Shown: positions 31,551-40,171, counted from the first letter of the stretch. The stretch: DNA of 64,000 bases from Pseudomonas putida NBRC 14164 (GCF_000412675.1 NC_021505.1:3838501-3902500); one strand, 5' to 3'. Numbers and translations are program-made. Notes: generated from the letters alone by a model not told the origin.

Positions 31551-34500
31551 TCAGCCCTCCTGCGCCTCTTCGCGCCGATACGCCCACTGATACAACGCCG
31601 GCAACACCAGCAACGTCAACGCGGTAGAAGACAAGATCCCGCCGATCACCACCGTCGCCAACGGCCGCTGCACCTCAGCCCCGGTCCCGGTCGCCAACGC
31701 CATGGGAATGAACCCCAGCGAAGCCACCAGCGCCGTCATCAGCACCGGCCGCAAGCGCGTCAGCGCGCCCTCCTCCACCGCCACCCGCAACGGGCGCCCT
31801 TCTTCGCGCAGGCTACGGATAAAGGCGATCATCACCAGCCCGTTCAGCACCGCCACCCCCGACAAGGCAATGAACCCCACGCCCGCTGAAATGGACAACG
31901 GAATATCCCGCAGCCACAGCGCCAGCACCCCGCCAGTCAGGGCAAACGGAATCCCGGTGAACACCAGCAGGCCATCCCTGAGGTTGTTGAACATCATCAG
32001 CAACAGCGCCATGACCAGCAGCAGGGCCACCGGCACCACCACCTGCAGGCGCTCGGTTGCCGATTGCAGCTGTTCGAACTGGCCACCCCAGCGTGTCCAG
32101 TAACCCGGCGGAATCTGCACCTGCTGGATCAGCGTCTGCTCGGCATCCGCCACAAACGAGCCCAGGTCACGCCCACGTACGTTGGCACTGACCACCACCA
32201 CCCGCTTGCCATCCTCGCGGCTGACCTGGTTAGGCCCCAGTTGCAGGTTCAACGTGGCCACCTGCGACAGCGGGATAAAGCCGATTTGCGCAGCGCCCAC
32301 TGCAGCACTGGCCGGTACCGGAATCAGCAGGCTGGAAAGCCCGTCCACATCCGTGCGCAAGGTTTCCGGCAAGCGCACCACCATGTCGAAGCGCCGGTCA
32401 CCTTCATACAGCGTGCCCGCGGTGCGGCCACCCACGGCAATGGCGATGGCGTCCTGCACGTCGCCCACGTTCAGGCCATGGCGAGCCGCCTTGTCGCGGT
32501 CGATGTCGATGGTCAGCACCGGCAGGCCGCTGGTCTGCTCGACCTTCACCTCGGACGCACCCGCTACCCCCTGCAGGCTGCTGGCGATCTGCGCGGCGGT
32601 ACGGTTGAGCACATCCATGTCATCACCGAACAACTTCACCGCCACATCGCTGCGCACCCCGGAAATCAGCTCGTTGAAGCGCAACTGGATCGGCTGCGAC
32701 AGCTCGTGGTTGCTGCCCGGCACGCTGGCGGCAGCACGTTGTACCTCGGCGATCAGTTCGTCACGCGGCTTGCCGGGGTCTACCCACTGCTCGCGCGGGC
32801 GCAACATCACATAGGCGTCGGAGATGTTCGGTGGCATCGGGTCGGAGGCGATCTCGGCAGTACCGGTACGGGCGAACACCCGCTCCACTTCCGGCACCTG
32901 GGCGATGATCGCCTGCTCCAGGCGCTGCTGCATGTCGACCGACTGCGACAGGCTGGTACCCGGTACGCGCAGGGCCTGCAAGGCAAAGTCGCCCTCGCTG
33001 AGGCTGGGGATGAACTCGCTGCCCATGCGGCTGGCCATGACCCCGGACAGCACCACCAAGCTAGCCGCGGCGGCAAACGCCAGCTTGCGCCGGCCCAGCA
33101 CCCAGGCCAGCACCGGGGCATAGCGCTGACGCGCCGTGCGCATCACCAGGCCTTCCTCCTCCTTGACCTTGCCGGTGACGAACAGGGCGATGGCCGCCGG
33201 CACGAACGTGACCGAAAGGATCATGGCGCCGAGCAGGGCCATGACCACGGTAAAGGCCATGGGGTGGAACATCTTGCCCTCGACCCCGGTCAGGGCAAAG
33301 ATCGGCAGGTACACCACCATGATGATCAACTGCCCGTAGATCAGTGGCCGACGCGCCTCGCGGGCGGCGGCGAACACTTCATGGAAGCGCTCGCTGCGGG
33401 TCAGCATGCGGCCGTGGCGTTGCTGTGCATGGGCCAGGCGGCGGATGGCGTTTTCCACGATAACCACGGCGCCGTCGACGATGATGCCAAAGTCCAGTGC
33501 CCCCAGGCTCATCAGGTTGGCGCTGACCTTGTTGCTGAACATGCCGGTGAAGGTGAACAGCATCGACAGCGGGATGACCATGGCGGTGATCAGTGCGGCG
33601 CGGATGTTGCCCAGGAACAGGAACAGCACGGCGATGACCAGAATCGCGCCTTCGATCAGGTTCTTCTTCACTGTGGCGATGGCTTTTTCCACCAGGTTGG
33701 TGCGGTCATACACGGTCACCGCTACCACACCCTTGGGCAGGTTGCGGTTGATCTCGACCAGTTTGGCGGCAACGGCCTGGGACACTGTGCGGCTGTTCTC
33801 GCCAACCAGCATGAATACCGTGCCCAGCACCACTTCCCGACCGTTTTCGGTGGCCGCGCCTGAGCGCAGTTCTTCGCCCAGGCCAACCTCGGCCACATGG
33901 CTGACGCGAATCGGCGTGCCATCAACACTGGAAATGACGATATTGGCGATGTCTTCGGCCGAGGTCACCTGGCCCGGTGCCCGGATCAGCAACTGCTCGC
34001 CATTGCGTTCGATGTAACCGGCGCCAACGTTACCGTTGTTACGCTCCAGGGCCGCGATCAGGTCGTTGAGGGTGAGCTTATAGGCCGCCAGCCGCTTGGG
34101 CTCCGGTGCAATCAGGTACTGCTTGGCATGGCCACCGATGCTGTTCACTTCGGCCACCCCCGGCACATTGCGCAACTGCGGCTTGATGATCCAGTCCTGG
34201 ATCACCCGCAGGTCGGTCAGGGTGTACGGGGTGCCATCCTCCTTGAGTGCGCCCTGTTCGGCCTCCACGGTCCACAGGAAGATTTCGCCCAGCCCGGTGG
34301 AGATCGGCCCCATGCCCGCTTCTATGCCTTCGGGCAATTGCTCACGGGCCACTTGCAGGCGCTCGTTGACCAACTGGCGGGCGAAGAACAGGTCGGTGCC
34401 GTCATCGAAAATCACCGTGACCTGAGACAGGCCCGAACGCGACAGCGAGCGGGTCTGCTTCAGCCCTGGCAGGCCGGCCATGGCGGTCTCGATGGCGAAG

Positions 34501-34697
34501 GTGATGCGCTGCTCGGTCTCCAGCGGCGAGTAGCCAGGCGCGGCGGTGTTGATCTGCACCTGGACGTTGGTGATGTCCGGTACAGCGTCGATCGGCAGTT
34601 TCTGGTAGCTGTGGATACCCACCGCGGCCATCAGGACCACGGCCAGCATCACCACCAGGCGCTGCTCGATGGCAAATTGGATCAGGCGTTCGAACAT
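31551..34697 (-). CDS. czcA: Heavy-metal RND efflux pump, inner-membrane transporter
   Basis: A 1048-residue HME-RND transporter that drives divalent metal (Co/Zn/Cd type) or copper out of the cell with proton influx. TM1 follows MFERLIQFAIEQRLVVML, and the porter domain has PDITNVQVQINTAAPGYSP. The TM4 proton-relay signature is DFGIIVDGAVVIVEN; the two acidic residues there are typical of the Czc branch, whereas the Cus branch uses another pattern. The second half includes PSLSEGDFALQALRVPGTSL. The start at 34697 follows the family. Third gene of czcC-czcB-czcA, 16 bp after czcB. Confidence 0.92.
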   Translation of the reverse strand: MFERLIQFAIEQRLVVMLAVVLMAAVGIHSYQKLPIDAVPDITNVQVQINTAAPGYSPLETEQRITFAIETAMAGLPGLKQTRSLSRSGLSQVTVIFDDGTDLFFARQLVNERLQVAREQLPEGIEAGMGPISTGLGEIFLWTVEAEQGALKEDGTPYTLTDLRVIQDWIIKPQLRNVPGVAEVNSIGGHAKQYLIAPEPKRLAAYKLTLNDLIAALERNNGNVGAGYIERNGEQLLIRAPGQVTSAEDIANIVISSVDGTPIRVSHVAEVGLGEELRSGAATENGREVVLGTVFMLVGENSRTVSQAVAAKLVEINRNLPKGVVAVTVYDRTNLVEKAIATVKKNLIEGAILVIAVLFLFLGNIRAALITAMVIPLSMLFTFTGMFSNKVSANLMSLGALDFGIIVDGAVVIVENAIRRLAHAQQRHGRMLTRSERFHEVFAAAREARRPLIYGQLIIMVVYLPIFALTGVEGKMFHPMAFTVVMALLGAMILSVTFVPAAIALFVTGKVKEEEGLVMRTARQRYAPVLAWVLGRRKLAFAAAASLVVLSGVMASRMGSEFIPSLSEGDFALQALRVPGTSLSQSVDMQQRLEQAIIAQVPEVERVFARTGTAEIASDPMPPNISDAYVMLRPREQWVDPGKPRDELIAEVQRAAASVPGSNHELSQPIQLRFNELISGVRSDVAVKLFGDDMDVLNRTAAQIASSLQGVAGASEVKVEQTSGLPVLTIDIDRDKAARHGLNVGDVQDAIAIAVGGRTAGTLYEGDRRFDMVVRLPETLRTDVDGLSSLLIPVPASAAVGAAQIGFIPLSQVATLNLQLGPNQVSREDGKRVVVVSANVRGRDLGSFVADAEQTLIQQVQIPPGYWTRWGGQFEQLQSATERLQVVVPVALLLVMALLLMMFNNLRDGLLVFTGIPFALTGGVLALWLRDIPLSISAGVGFIALSGVAVLNGLVMIAFIRSLREEGRPLRVAVEEGALTRLRPVLMTALVASLGFIPMALATGTGAEVQRPLATVVIGGILSSTALTLLVLPALYQWAYRREEAQEG

Positions 34698-34713
34698 GCA
34701 GGTGTCCCCGTGA

Positions 34714-35928
34714 TCAATGGCTATGCTCGGCCGAGCCCTTGCCCAGTTCCGACTTGAGGACAAAGCTGCCGGCGGCGGCCACCTGGGTACCGGCCGCCAG
34801 GCCGCTGGTAATTTCCACATGGCCGGCGTCGCGGCGGCCGGCCTTCACCGGGCGGGCTTCGAAGCCTTCCTCGGTGCGGGCAAACACAACAGTCTGTTCT
34901 TCCCAGGTTTGCAGGGCGCTCTCCGGCACCACAACGGCGGCATTGAAGCGCTCGACGCTGACCGCGATATTGACGAACAGCCCGGGGCGCCAGGCGCCGT
35001 TGGGGTTGGCCAGGGTGGCGCGGACCGTGGCGGCGCGGTTCTGCTCGCCGAGCAGGCTGCCGACGTAGTTGACCTTGCCTTCGACCTGAGCGCCCAGGTC
35101 CGGTGCGCTGACCGTGACATTGCGGCAGGTCACCACCTTGTCCAGGTCACGCGGGGCCACGGCGAAGGTGGCCCAGACCCGGCTCAGGTCAGACAAGGTA
35201 AACGCGTTGCTGGTCTCGTCGACCACCTCGCCCACAGTCAGGTGCTTTTCCACCACGACTGCATCGAACGGTGCGCGCAGCTCATAGCGGTTGCCAGCGC
35301 CGGCCGGGCCTACGGCGGCGACCTTCTGCCGGGCGTTGGCCAAGGCAATCTCGGCCTCCTGCAGTACCTGGCGCGCCTGCAGGTAATCCTGCTCGGCGCT
35401 GATGCGTTCCTGCCACAGCTGCTGTTCGCGCTGGAAGGTCAGGCGCGCCAGCTCAAAGCGGCGCTGGGCGGCCTGTTGCTCGCTGCGCAGGTCGGAAATC
35501 TGCTGGCTGGCGATCACCGCCAGTACCTGGCCGCGCTTCACCGCCTGGCCCAGTTCGGCTTGCACCGCCTCGACCACGCCGGGTACACGCGGCACCACGT
35601 GAGCAGTGCGGTCTTCGTCAAAGCGGATTTCCCCCGGGAAGCTGAAGGCGGTGCCCAACTCACGAGGGCCGGCGGCAGCCAGCTGCACGCCGGCGGCCTC
35701 GATCTGGGCGATGGACAGGTGCAACTGGCCCTCTTCTTCGCCGTGCCCTTCCTCGGCATGGCCTTCGGCCGCCTTCTCGGAACCATGGCCGTGGCTGTCT
35801 TCGCCATGGTCGTCGTGCCGGGCCTGCGCATTCGACGCCTGGCCGAGGTTGCCGGTCCAGGCCAGCCCGCCCAGGCCGAGCGCGGCGATGGCGGCGACCA
35901 GAAGGGCTACTTTGCGTGGGTTAGTCAT
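34714..35928 (-). CDS. czcB: Heavy-metal RND efflux, periplasmic adaptor
   Basis: A 404-residue membrane-fusion protein. A single N-terminal anchor (VALLVAAIAALGLGGLAW) is followed by a His/Asp/Glu-rich stretch at about 38-66 (HDDHGEDSHGHGSE and beyond) and a C-terminal HSH, both likely to bind metal in the periplasm. The lipoyl/barrel-sandwich halves flank a coiled-coil hairpin (about 150-215, RSEQQAAQRRFELARLTFQR). It joins CzcA to CzcC. Its start overlaps the czcC stop by 8 bp. Confidence 0.92.
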   Translation of the reverse strand: MTNPRKVALLVAAIAALGLGGLAWTGNLGQASNAQARHDDHGEDSHGHGSEKAAEGHAEEGHGEEEGQLHLSIAQIEAAGVQLAAAGPRELGTAFSFPGEIRFDEDRTAHVVPRVPGVVEAVQAELGQAVKRGQVLAVIASQQISDLRSEQQAAQRRFELARLTFQREQQLWQERISAEQDYLQARQVLQEAEIALANARQKVAAVGPAGAGNRYELRAPFDAVVVEKHLTVGEVVDETSNAFTLSDLSRVWATFAVAPRDLDKVVTCRNVTVSAPDLGAQVEGKVNYVGSLLGEQNRAATVRATLANPNGAWRPGLFVNIAVSVERFNAAVVVPESALQTWEEQTVVFARTEEGFEARPVKAGRRDAGHVEITSGLAAGTQVAAAGSFVLKSELGKGSAEHSH

Positions 35929-37174
35929 TGTTGCTCCTGCTGTTCAAGGGGGTGCTCAGGTCATCGAGGTCGCCATAGATCCGCTCGACCTGCGCCCGCG
36001 CGTCGGTGGCCGCAGCCAAAGCTTCCAGGTACAGCCCGCGGGCCTCGATCAGCGTGCGCTGGGCGTCGAGTACATCGAGGAACGCGAACTTGCCCATTTC
36101 AAAACCACGGGTGGCGGTGTCCACGGCCTGTTGCGCAGAGGGCAGGATGGTGCGGTCGTAGGCATCCACCTCCTGCATCGCCGTGTGCCACTGGCTGACG
36201 GCGCTGCGGGTTTCGCTACGCAGGCGCAGCTCCACGGCGTTACGCAAGTCACGCGCCTGGTCGGCACGGCGTGCAGCCGCCAGCACGTTGCCCTGGTTGC
36301 GGTCGAACAGTGGCAATGGCATGGACAGGCCAACTACATTCACCCGCTCGCGGTCCTCCCGGCTGTACTGGCTACCGAGGCTGACGGTGAGGTTGGGAAT
36401 ACGCTGAGCCTTTTCCGACCCCAGCGACGCGTCGCCGCGCTCGACCTGGGCAGCAGCCAGACGCCATTCCACCGTTTGCTCGACACGGTCGAGCAAGGCG
36501 TCGGCACTGGGCGCCACGCCAGGCGAAAGGTTAGCGGCCTGCGACAGGTCGAAGCTTGCCAGCGGGCTACCGGTCAGGCGTGCCAGAGCCTGGTAGGCCA
36601 CACTGCGCTGGGTCTGCGCGCGGCGCACTTCAGCCTCGGCCTGGGCCAGTTGCACCTGGGCACGGGTGGCCTCCACAGGCGAGGACTGGCCAGCGGTCAC
36701 CCGTCCCTGTACCACGCCCAGCCCGCGCTCGGTCAATGCCTGTGATTGCTGCGCCAGCTCCAGCGCAGTCTGCGCGCGCAAGGCGGCGTGAAACGCCTGC
36801 ACCACATCGGCACGCAGGCCATTGCGCTGGCGCTCCAGACCAAGCTGGGCAATGGCCTGGCCGGTACCGGCCACGGCAATCCGTGCGCCGCGCTTGCCGC
36901 CCAGTTCCAGCGGCTGGCTGAGGGTGACGGTGGTGGTGCTGGTGTCGCGGCGGGTGTCCTCGACCTCCCAGGAGAGCTCTGGGTTGGGGGTCAACCCGGC
37001 CTGACGCCGCTCGCCGTCGGCAATGCCGATTTCCCGGCCGGCTGCGGCCAGCTCCGGGTTTTGCGCAAAGGCGGCGGCGAGCGCCTGGGGCAGGCTCAGG
37101 CTCTGACTGGCCTGGGCACTGCTGGCACTGGCCAGCACCAGGCAGAGCAAGGCGATCTTGCGGGGGATGGGCAC
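35921..37174 (-). CDS. czcC: Heavy-metal RND efflux, outer-membrane channel
   Basis: A 417-residue TolC-like outer-membrane factor with a signal peptide (KIALLCLVLASASSAQA). It has two OEP repeats, the first around PQALAAAFAQNPELAAAGRE and the second around RIPNLTVSLGSQYSREDR. The start is GTG 37174, which has GAGGAAT at the ideal distance; the frame continues to a GTG at 37210 without a binding site. It heads the czcCBA operon. A CzcR/CopR-like palindrome lies 73 bp upstream. Confidence 0.9.
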   Translation of the reverse strand: MPIPRKIALLCLVLASASSAQASQSLSLPQALAAAFAQNPELAAAGREIGIADGERRQAGLTPNPELSWEVEDTRRDTSTTTVTLSQPLELGGKRGARIAVAGTGQAIAQLGLERQRNGLRADVVQAFHAALRAQTALELAQQSQALTERGLGVVQGRVTAGQSSPVEATRAQVQLAQAEAEVRRAQTQRSVAYQALARLTGSPLASFDLSQAANLSPGVAPSADALLDRVEQTVEWRLAAAQVERGDASLGSEKAQRIPNLTVSLGSQYSREDRERVNVVGLSMPLPLFDRNQGNVLAAARRADQARDLRNAVELRLRSETRSAVSQWHTAMQEVDAYDRTILPSAQQAVDTATRGFEMGKFAFLDVLDAQRTLIEARGLYLEALAAATDARAQVERIYGDLDDLSTPLNSRSNND

Positions 37175-37246
37175 GAACAGATTCCTCGTCGACGCGTGTA
37201 GGCGAAGCACTGTAGGAAGCCGTGGTTATCGAGGTGGTGGCGGGAA

Positions 37247-37264
37247 GATTACAATTCTGTAATC
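37247..37264. promoter_or_regulatory. Candidate CzcR/CopR-type box upstream of czcCBA
   Basis: GATTACA-ATTC-TGTAATC is a perfect inverted repeat with 7-bp arms. The TTACA-N4-TGTAA core resembles the boxes bound by OmpR-type metal response regulators in Pseudomonas. It lies 73 bp upstream of the czcC start. Confidence 0.5.
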
Positions 37265-37280
37265 CAGCTGCATTTCTCTT

Positions 37281-37376
37281 TGCAGGAGCAGCCTTGTGCT
37301 GCGAAGAGGCCGGCAATGCCATTACATCTGCTGTGGCAGTACCGGCCTCTTCGCAGCACAAGGCTGCTCCTACAGG
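37281..37376. repeat. Inverted repeat pair between czcC and aroQ
   Basis: TGCAGGAGCAGCCTTGTGCT..GCGAAGAGGCCGG at 37281-37313 is repeated inverted at 37342-37376, a hybrid of the two repeat classes in the window. The 327-bp gap 37175-37501 thus holds the metal box, this pair and a 21-bp operator-like palindrome. Confidence 0.8.
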
Positions 37377-37426
37377 GGTATGTACATGCTGAGGGTTCGA
37401 TAATCGCCCACTTTCCCGATGCAGCG

Positions 37427-37447
37427 GTTTAGTCCAATTGACTAAAC
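37427..37447. promoter_or_regulatory. 21-bp perfect palindrome before aroQ, candidate operator
   Basis: GTTTAGTC-CAATT-GACTAAAC has perfect 8-bp arms and lies about 55 bp before the aroQ start, overlapping the likely promoter. Such A/T-rich arms are typical of TetR-family operators; no regulator gene adjoins it. Confidence 0.5.
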
Positions 37448-37501
37448 TAACCAGTCGGTACAAAACTAGAAGCATCCAACAACAACAAAGCGATGCTCGT
37501 C

Positions 37502-37951
37502 ATGAAGCCCCTTATTCTCGTGCTCAACGGCCCCAACCTGAACATGCTGGGTACCCGCGAGCCTGCCCAATACGGCCGCGAAACCCTTGCTGACCTGGCC
37601 CAGAGTTGTGCCGATACTGCCCATGCAAACGGCCTGGAAATCGAATTCCGCCAAACCAACCACGAAGGCGAACTGATCGACTGGATCCACGCCGCCCGCG
37701 GCCGTTGCGCCGGTATCGTGATCAACCCCGGCGCCTGGACCCACACCTCGGTGGCCATCCGCGACGCCTTGGTGGCCAGCGAAGTGCCAGTCATCGAAGT
37801 GCACTTGTCCAACGTGCACAAGCGCGAGCCGTTCCGCCACCTGTCATTCGTATCGTCCATCGCCGTCGGCGTGATCTGCGGTCTGGGCAGCCATGGCTAC
37901 CGCATGGCCCTCAGCCACTTTGCCGAACTGTTCCAGGAGCGCACGGCATGA
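37502..37951 (+). CDS. aroQ: Type II 3-dehydroquinate dehydratase
   Basis: A 149-residue enzyme converting 3-dehydroquinate to 3-dehydroshikimate. The signature LVLNGPNLNMLGTREPAQYG contains the active-site Asn, Arg and Tyr. The catalytic His region is IVINPGAWTHTSVAIRDAL, and HLSNVHKREPFRHLS is conserved. Neither ATG 37493 nor 37502 has a good ribosome-binding site; 37502 gives the usual family start. The gene overlaps aroE, so this pair is probably the inducible quinate/shikimate set, not the sole housekeeping copy; that is inference. Confidence 0.93.
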   Translation: MKPLILVLNGPNLNMLGTREPAQYGRETLADLAQSCADTAHANGLEIEFRQTNHEGELIDWIHAARGRCAGIVINPGAWTHTSVAIRDALVASEVPVIEVHLSNVHKREPFRHLSFVSSIAVGVICGLGSHGYRMALSHFAELFQERTA

Positions 37952-38796
37952 GCCAGCACGCCATCCTCGCCGGCCTGATCGGCCGCGGCATCCAGCTGTC
38001 GCGCACCCCTGCCCTGCACGAACACGAAGGTGACGCCCAGGCCCTGCGGTACCTGTACCGGCTGATTGATGCCGACCAGCTGCAACTGGAGGACAGCGCC
38101 CTGCCGGGCCTGCTCGACGCCGCGCAACACACAGGCTTCACCGGGCTGAACATCACTTACCCATTCAAACAGTCGATCCTGCCACTGCTCGACGAACTGT
38201 CGGACGAAGCCCGTGGCATCGGCGCAGTGAATACCGTGGTACTGAAGGACGGCAAGCGCGTCGGCCATAACACCGACTGCCTGGGCTTTGCCGAAGGCTT
38301 GCGCCGCGGCCTGCCCGACGTGGCTCGACGCCAGGTGGTACAGATGGGTGCCGGTGGCGCCGGTTCGGCCGTGGCCCACGCCCTGCTGGGTGAAGGGGTC
38401 GAGCAATTGGTGCTGTTCGAAGTGGATGCGGCCCGCGCGCAGGCCTTGGTAGACAACCTGAATGGCCATTTCGGCGCTGGCCGTGCCGTGCTCGGCACCG
38501 ACCTGGCTGCAGCCGTGGCCGAGGCGGACGGGCTGGTCAACACCACGCCGGTCGGCATGGCCAAGCTGCCAGGCACACCGCTGCCGGTCGAGCTGCTGCA
38601 TGCGGGATTATGGGTTGCGGAAATCATCTACTTCCCGCTGGAGACCGAACTGCTGCGTGCGGCTCGGGCTTTGGGTTGCCGCACGCTGGATGGCAGCAAC
38701 ATGGCGGTGTTCCAGGCGGTAAAGGCGTTCGAGCTGTTCAGCGGGCGCCAGGCGGATGCGGCGCGGATGCAGGCGCACTTTGCCAGTTTCACCTGA
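37948..38796 (+). CDS. aroE: Shikimate/quinate dehydrogenase
   Basis: A 282-residue dehydrogenase interconverting 3-dehydroshikimate and shikimate (or quinate). Substrate-site residues occur in GLNITYPFKQSI (catalytic Lys) and HNTDCLGFAEG (Asp). The nucleotide loop is MGAGGAGSAVAHAL. The Tyr in the ITYPFKQ motif and the pairing with aroQ favour a catabolic quinate/shikimate enzyme. ATG 37948 overlaps the aroQ stop (ATGA), so the two are translationally coupled. Confidence 0.92.
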   Translation: MSQHAILAGLIGRGIQLSRTPALHEHEGDAQALRYLYRLIDADQLQLEDSALPGLLDAAQHTGFTGLNITYPFKQSILPLLDELSDEARGIGAVNTVVLKDGKRVGHNTDCLGFAEGLRRGLPDVARRQVVQMGAGGAGSAVAHALLGEGVEQLVLFEVDAARAQALVDNLNGHFGAGRAVLGTDLAAAVAEADGLVNTTPVGMAKLPGTPLPVELLHAGLWVAEIIYFPLETELLRAARALGCRTLDGSNMAVFQAVKAFELFSGRQADAARMQAHFASFT

Positions 38797-38810
38797 TAGA
38801 AAAGTGTTGG

Positions 38811-38850
38811 CTTCTTCGCGGCGGTTCGCCACCTCGAAGAGGCCGATACA
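38811..38850. repeat. Degenerate REP-like hairpin
   Basis: CTTCTTCGCGGCGGTTCGCC..CTCGAAGAGGCC resembles a decayed REP element between the convergent aroE and thioredoxin-like genes, and may end both transcripts. Confidence 0.5.
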
Positions 38851-38856
38851 GGCGAA

Positions 38857-39393
38857 TCACCCGCGCTCATCCAGCAACGCCTTTATCACTTGTTCCTGCC
38901 CGCCATAATCCCCCTCGCCAAAGTGCACATGGCGCACCTGCCCCTTGCGGTCGACAAAGTAATGCGCCGGCCAGAACTGGTTGCCCCAGGCATTCCACAC
39001 CTTATGGTCGTTGTCCACCGCCACCGGGTAACCGACACCCAGCCCTGCCACCTTGTTTCGCAGGGTGCCCACATCGTGCTCGTAGTCGTACTCCGGCGTA
39101 TGCACGCCCACCACCACCAGCCCCTGATCGGCATAACGCCGCGCCCAGTCGTTCACATGCGGCAGGCTGCGCTGGCAGTTGATGCAGTCCCAGGTCCAGA
39201 AGTCCACCAGCACCACCTTCCCCTTCAGCGCTGGCCCATCCAGCGGGGGCGAGTTGATCCACTGGCTGGCCCCCGACAGCGACGGCATGGCGCCATAACT
39301 GTCACGGGCCATCAGGTGCCCGGCCAAACCCAGCCCACTCAGCGCCAACGCAATGCTCCCCACCTTCAACATCAAGCGGCCATCAATTGTCAT
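38857..39393 (-). CDS. Thioredoxin-like periplasmic protein (TlpA/DipZ C-terminal type)
   Basis: This 178-residue protein is anchored by one N-terminal helix (VGSIALALSGLGLAGHLMA) with its thioredoxin fold in the periplasm. The redox site is WDCINCQRSLP, a CxxC in the position of the DipZ/ScsB-partner subgroup. HTPEYDYEHDVGTLRN and the cis-Pro loop WPAHYFVDRKGQVR are typical. It probably reduces or protects periplasmic thiols. The start overlaps the end of the DUF2790 gene by 11 bp, making a two-gene operon. Confidence 0.88.
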   Translation of the reverse strand: MTIDGRLMLKVGSIALALSGLGLAGHLMARDSYGAMPSLSGASQWINSPPLDGPALKGKVVLVDFWTWDCINCQRSLPHVNDWARRYADQGLVVVGVHTPEYDYEHDVGTLRNKVAGLGVGYPVAVDNDHKVWNAWGNQFWPAHYFVDRKGQVRHVHFGEGDYGGQEQVIKALLDERG

Positions 39394-39658
39394 GGCAACC
39401 GCCAGTGGCGTAGCTGCGGTACTCCACGCTCTGCGGCCGGCCGTGGGAGTCGAGGTAGTCCATGCGGGTGTTCACCAGGCCGCAGGCGTTGCTCTGGTCA
39501 TCCTGCACCGACAGCACTTTCTTTACATCCAGATGCTCACCGTAGTGGTACTGCATTGCACCTGTATTCTGCGTCGGCATGGCGGCAGCCTGGGCCGCAA
39601 TGGCGCCGAAGCTGAGCATGGCAAACAGGCTGGCGCTGGCGAAAGTCTTCAAGTTCAT
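39383..39658 (-). CDS. DUF2790 small periplasmic protein
   Basis: A 91-residue secreted protein with a signal peptide (ASASLFAMLSFGAIAAQAAA) and the DUF2790 core: YGEHLDVKKVLSVQDD, then a Cys (ACGLVNTRMDYLDSHG), then the C-terminal Cys (TGGCHDN). The pair probably forms a disulfide. Several Pseudomonas DUF2790 genes respond to metals. GGAGAG precedes the ATG. It is operonic with the thioredoxin-like gene, and its upstream region has paired GATACA/GACACA elements. Confidence 0.85.
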   Translation of the reverse strand: MNLKTFASASLFAMLSFGAIAAQAAAMPTQNTGAMQYHYGEHLDVKKVLSVQDDQSNACGLVNTRMDYLDSHGRPQSVEYRSYATGGCHDN

Positions 39659-39729
39659 GGCATCTCTCCTGTGTAACGCTTGGCTGTGGGGCGTGTTTTC
39701 CCCGGTCGAGAGCCATTTGACGCCTGCCA

Positions 39730-39746
39730 TGTATCCCGTCTGTGTC
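39730..39746. promoter_or_regulatory. Paired GATACA/GACACA elements upstream of the DUF2790 operon
   Basis: On the minus strand GACACA (39746-39741) is followed 11 bp later by GATACA (39735-39730), 72-88 bp before the start codon. Similar pairs occur at 40280-40295, 42492-42507 and 45310-45325. Confidence 0.4.
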
Positions 39747-39919
39747 GCTCAACGCTGTGCTGTGCGTCCTCCTGTAGCTGCACGCCTGTCGGCCAAACCT
39801 CGTGAAATCCTACAAAAGCCTTTGCAAGCAGGTAGTTGAAACAAAGAAGGCGCCCACGAAGGGCGCCCAGCTTGTACAAAGGAATACAATCGGCTCAGGC
39901 GTTTGCGGATGCTTGGCCA

Positions 39920-40093
39920 TCACGGCTTGGCGGTACGCGCTTTATGCCACTGAAGTTTGGATACGCCATCCGGGGAGCCGCTGACACCGCGTGCTACTTG
40001 CTGGATATGGCCGCCTTGCTGGAGGAACGCTTCGATCTGCTCGCAGAGGCGGTCGTGGGCTCTATGGGCTGGGCTGGGGTATGTCTGGGACAT
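39920..40093 (-). CDS. Small hypothetical protein
   Basis: A 57-residue reading frame. It begins MSQTYPSPAHRAHDRLCEQI, continues with EAFLQQGGHIQQVARGV and ends LQWHKARTAKP. Composition and motif-like ends look like a real small basic protein, and no competing gene overlaps it. The ribosome-binding site is weak. I do not know its function; alternative starts upstream in the same frame exist at 40162. Confidence 0.45.
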   Translation of the reverse strand: MSQTYPSPAHRAHDRLCEQIEAFLQQGGHIQQVARGVSGSPDGVSKLQWHKARTAKP

Positions 40094-40171
40094 GCAGGCT
40101 ACTCGGTAATGAGCCACTGAAATACAGTTACCCGAGGCGCCATTGTACGCGCTGTGCTGCATTCAGGCGCT

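Noticed and set aside
32064..33863. Long plus-strand open frame (about 600 codons) opposite czcA, and another of about 490 codons opposite czcB at 34717-36198.
   Set aside because: Both are shadows of the czc genes, rich in His/Gln/Arg with no recognisable domain.
39836..40120. Plus-strand frame of 94 codons before the response regulator.
   Set aside because: No ribosome-binding site or motif; it overlaps the better-looking minus-strand small frame.
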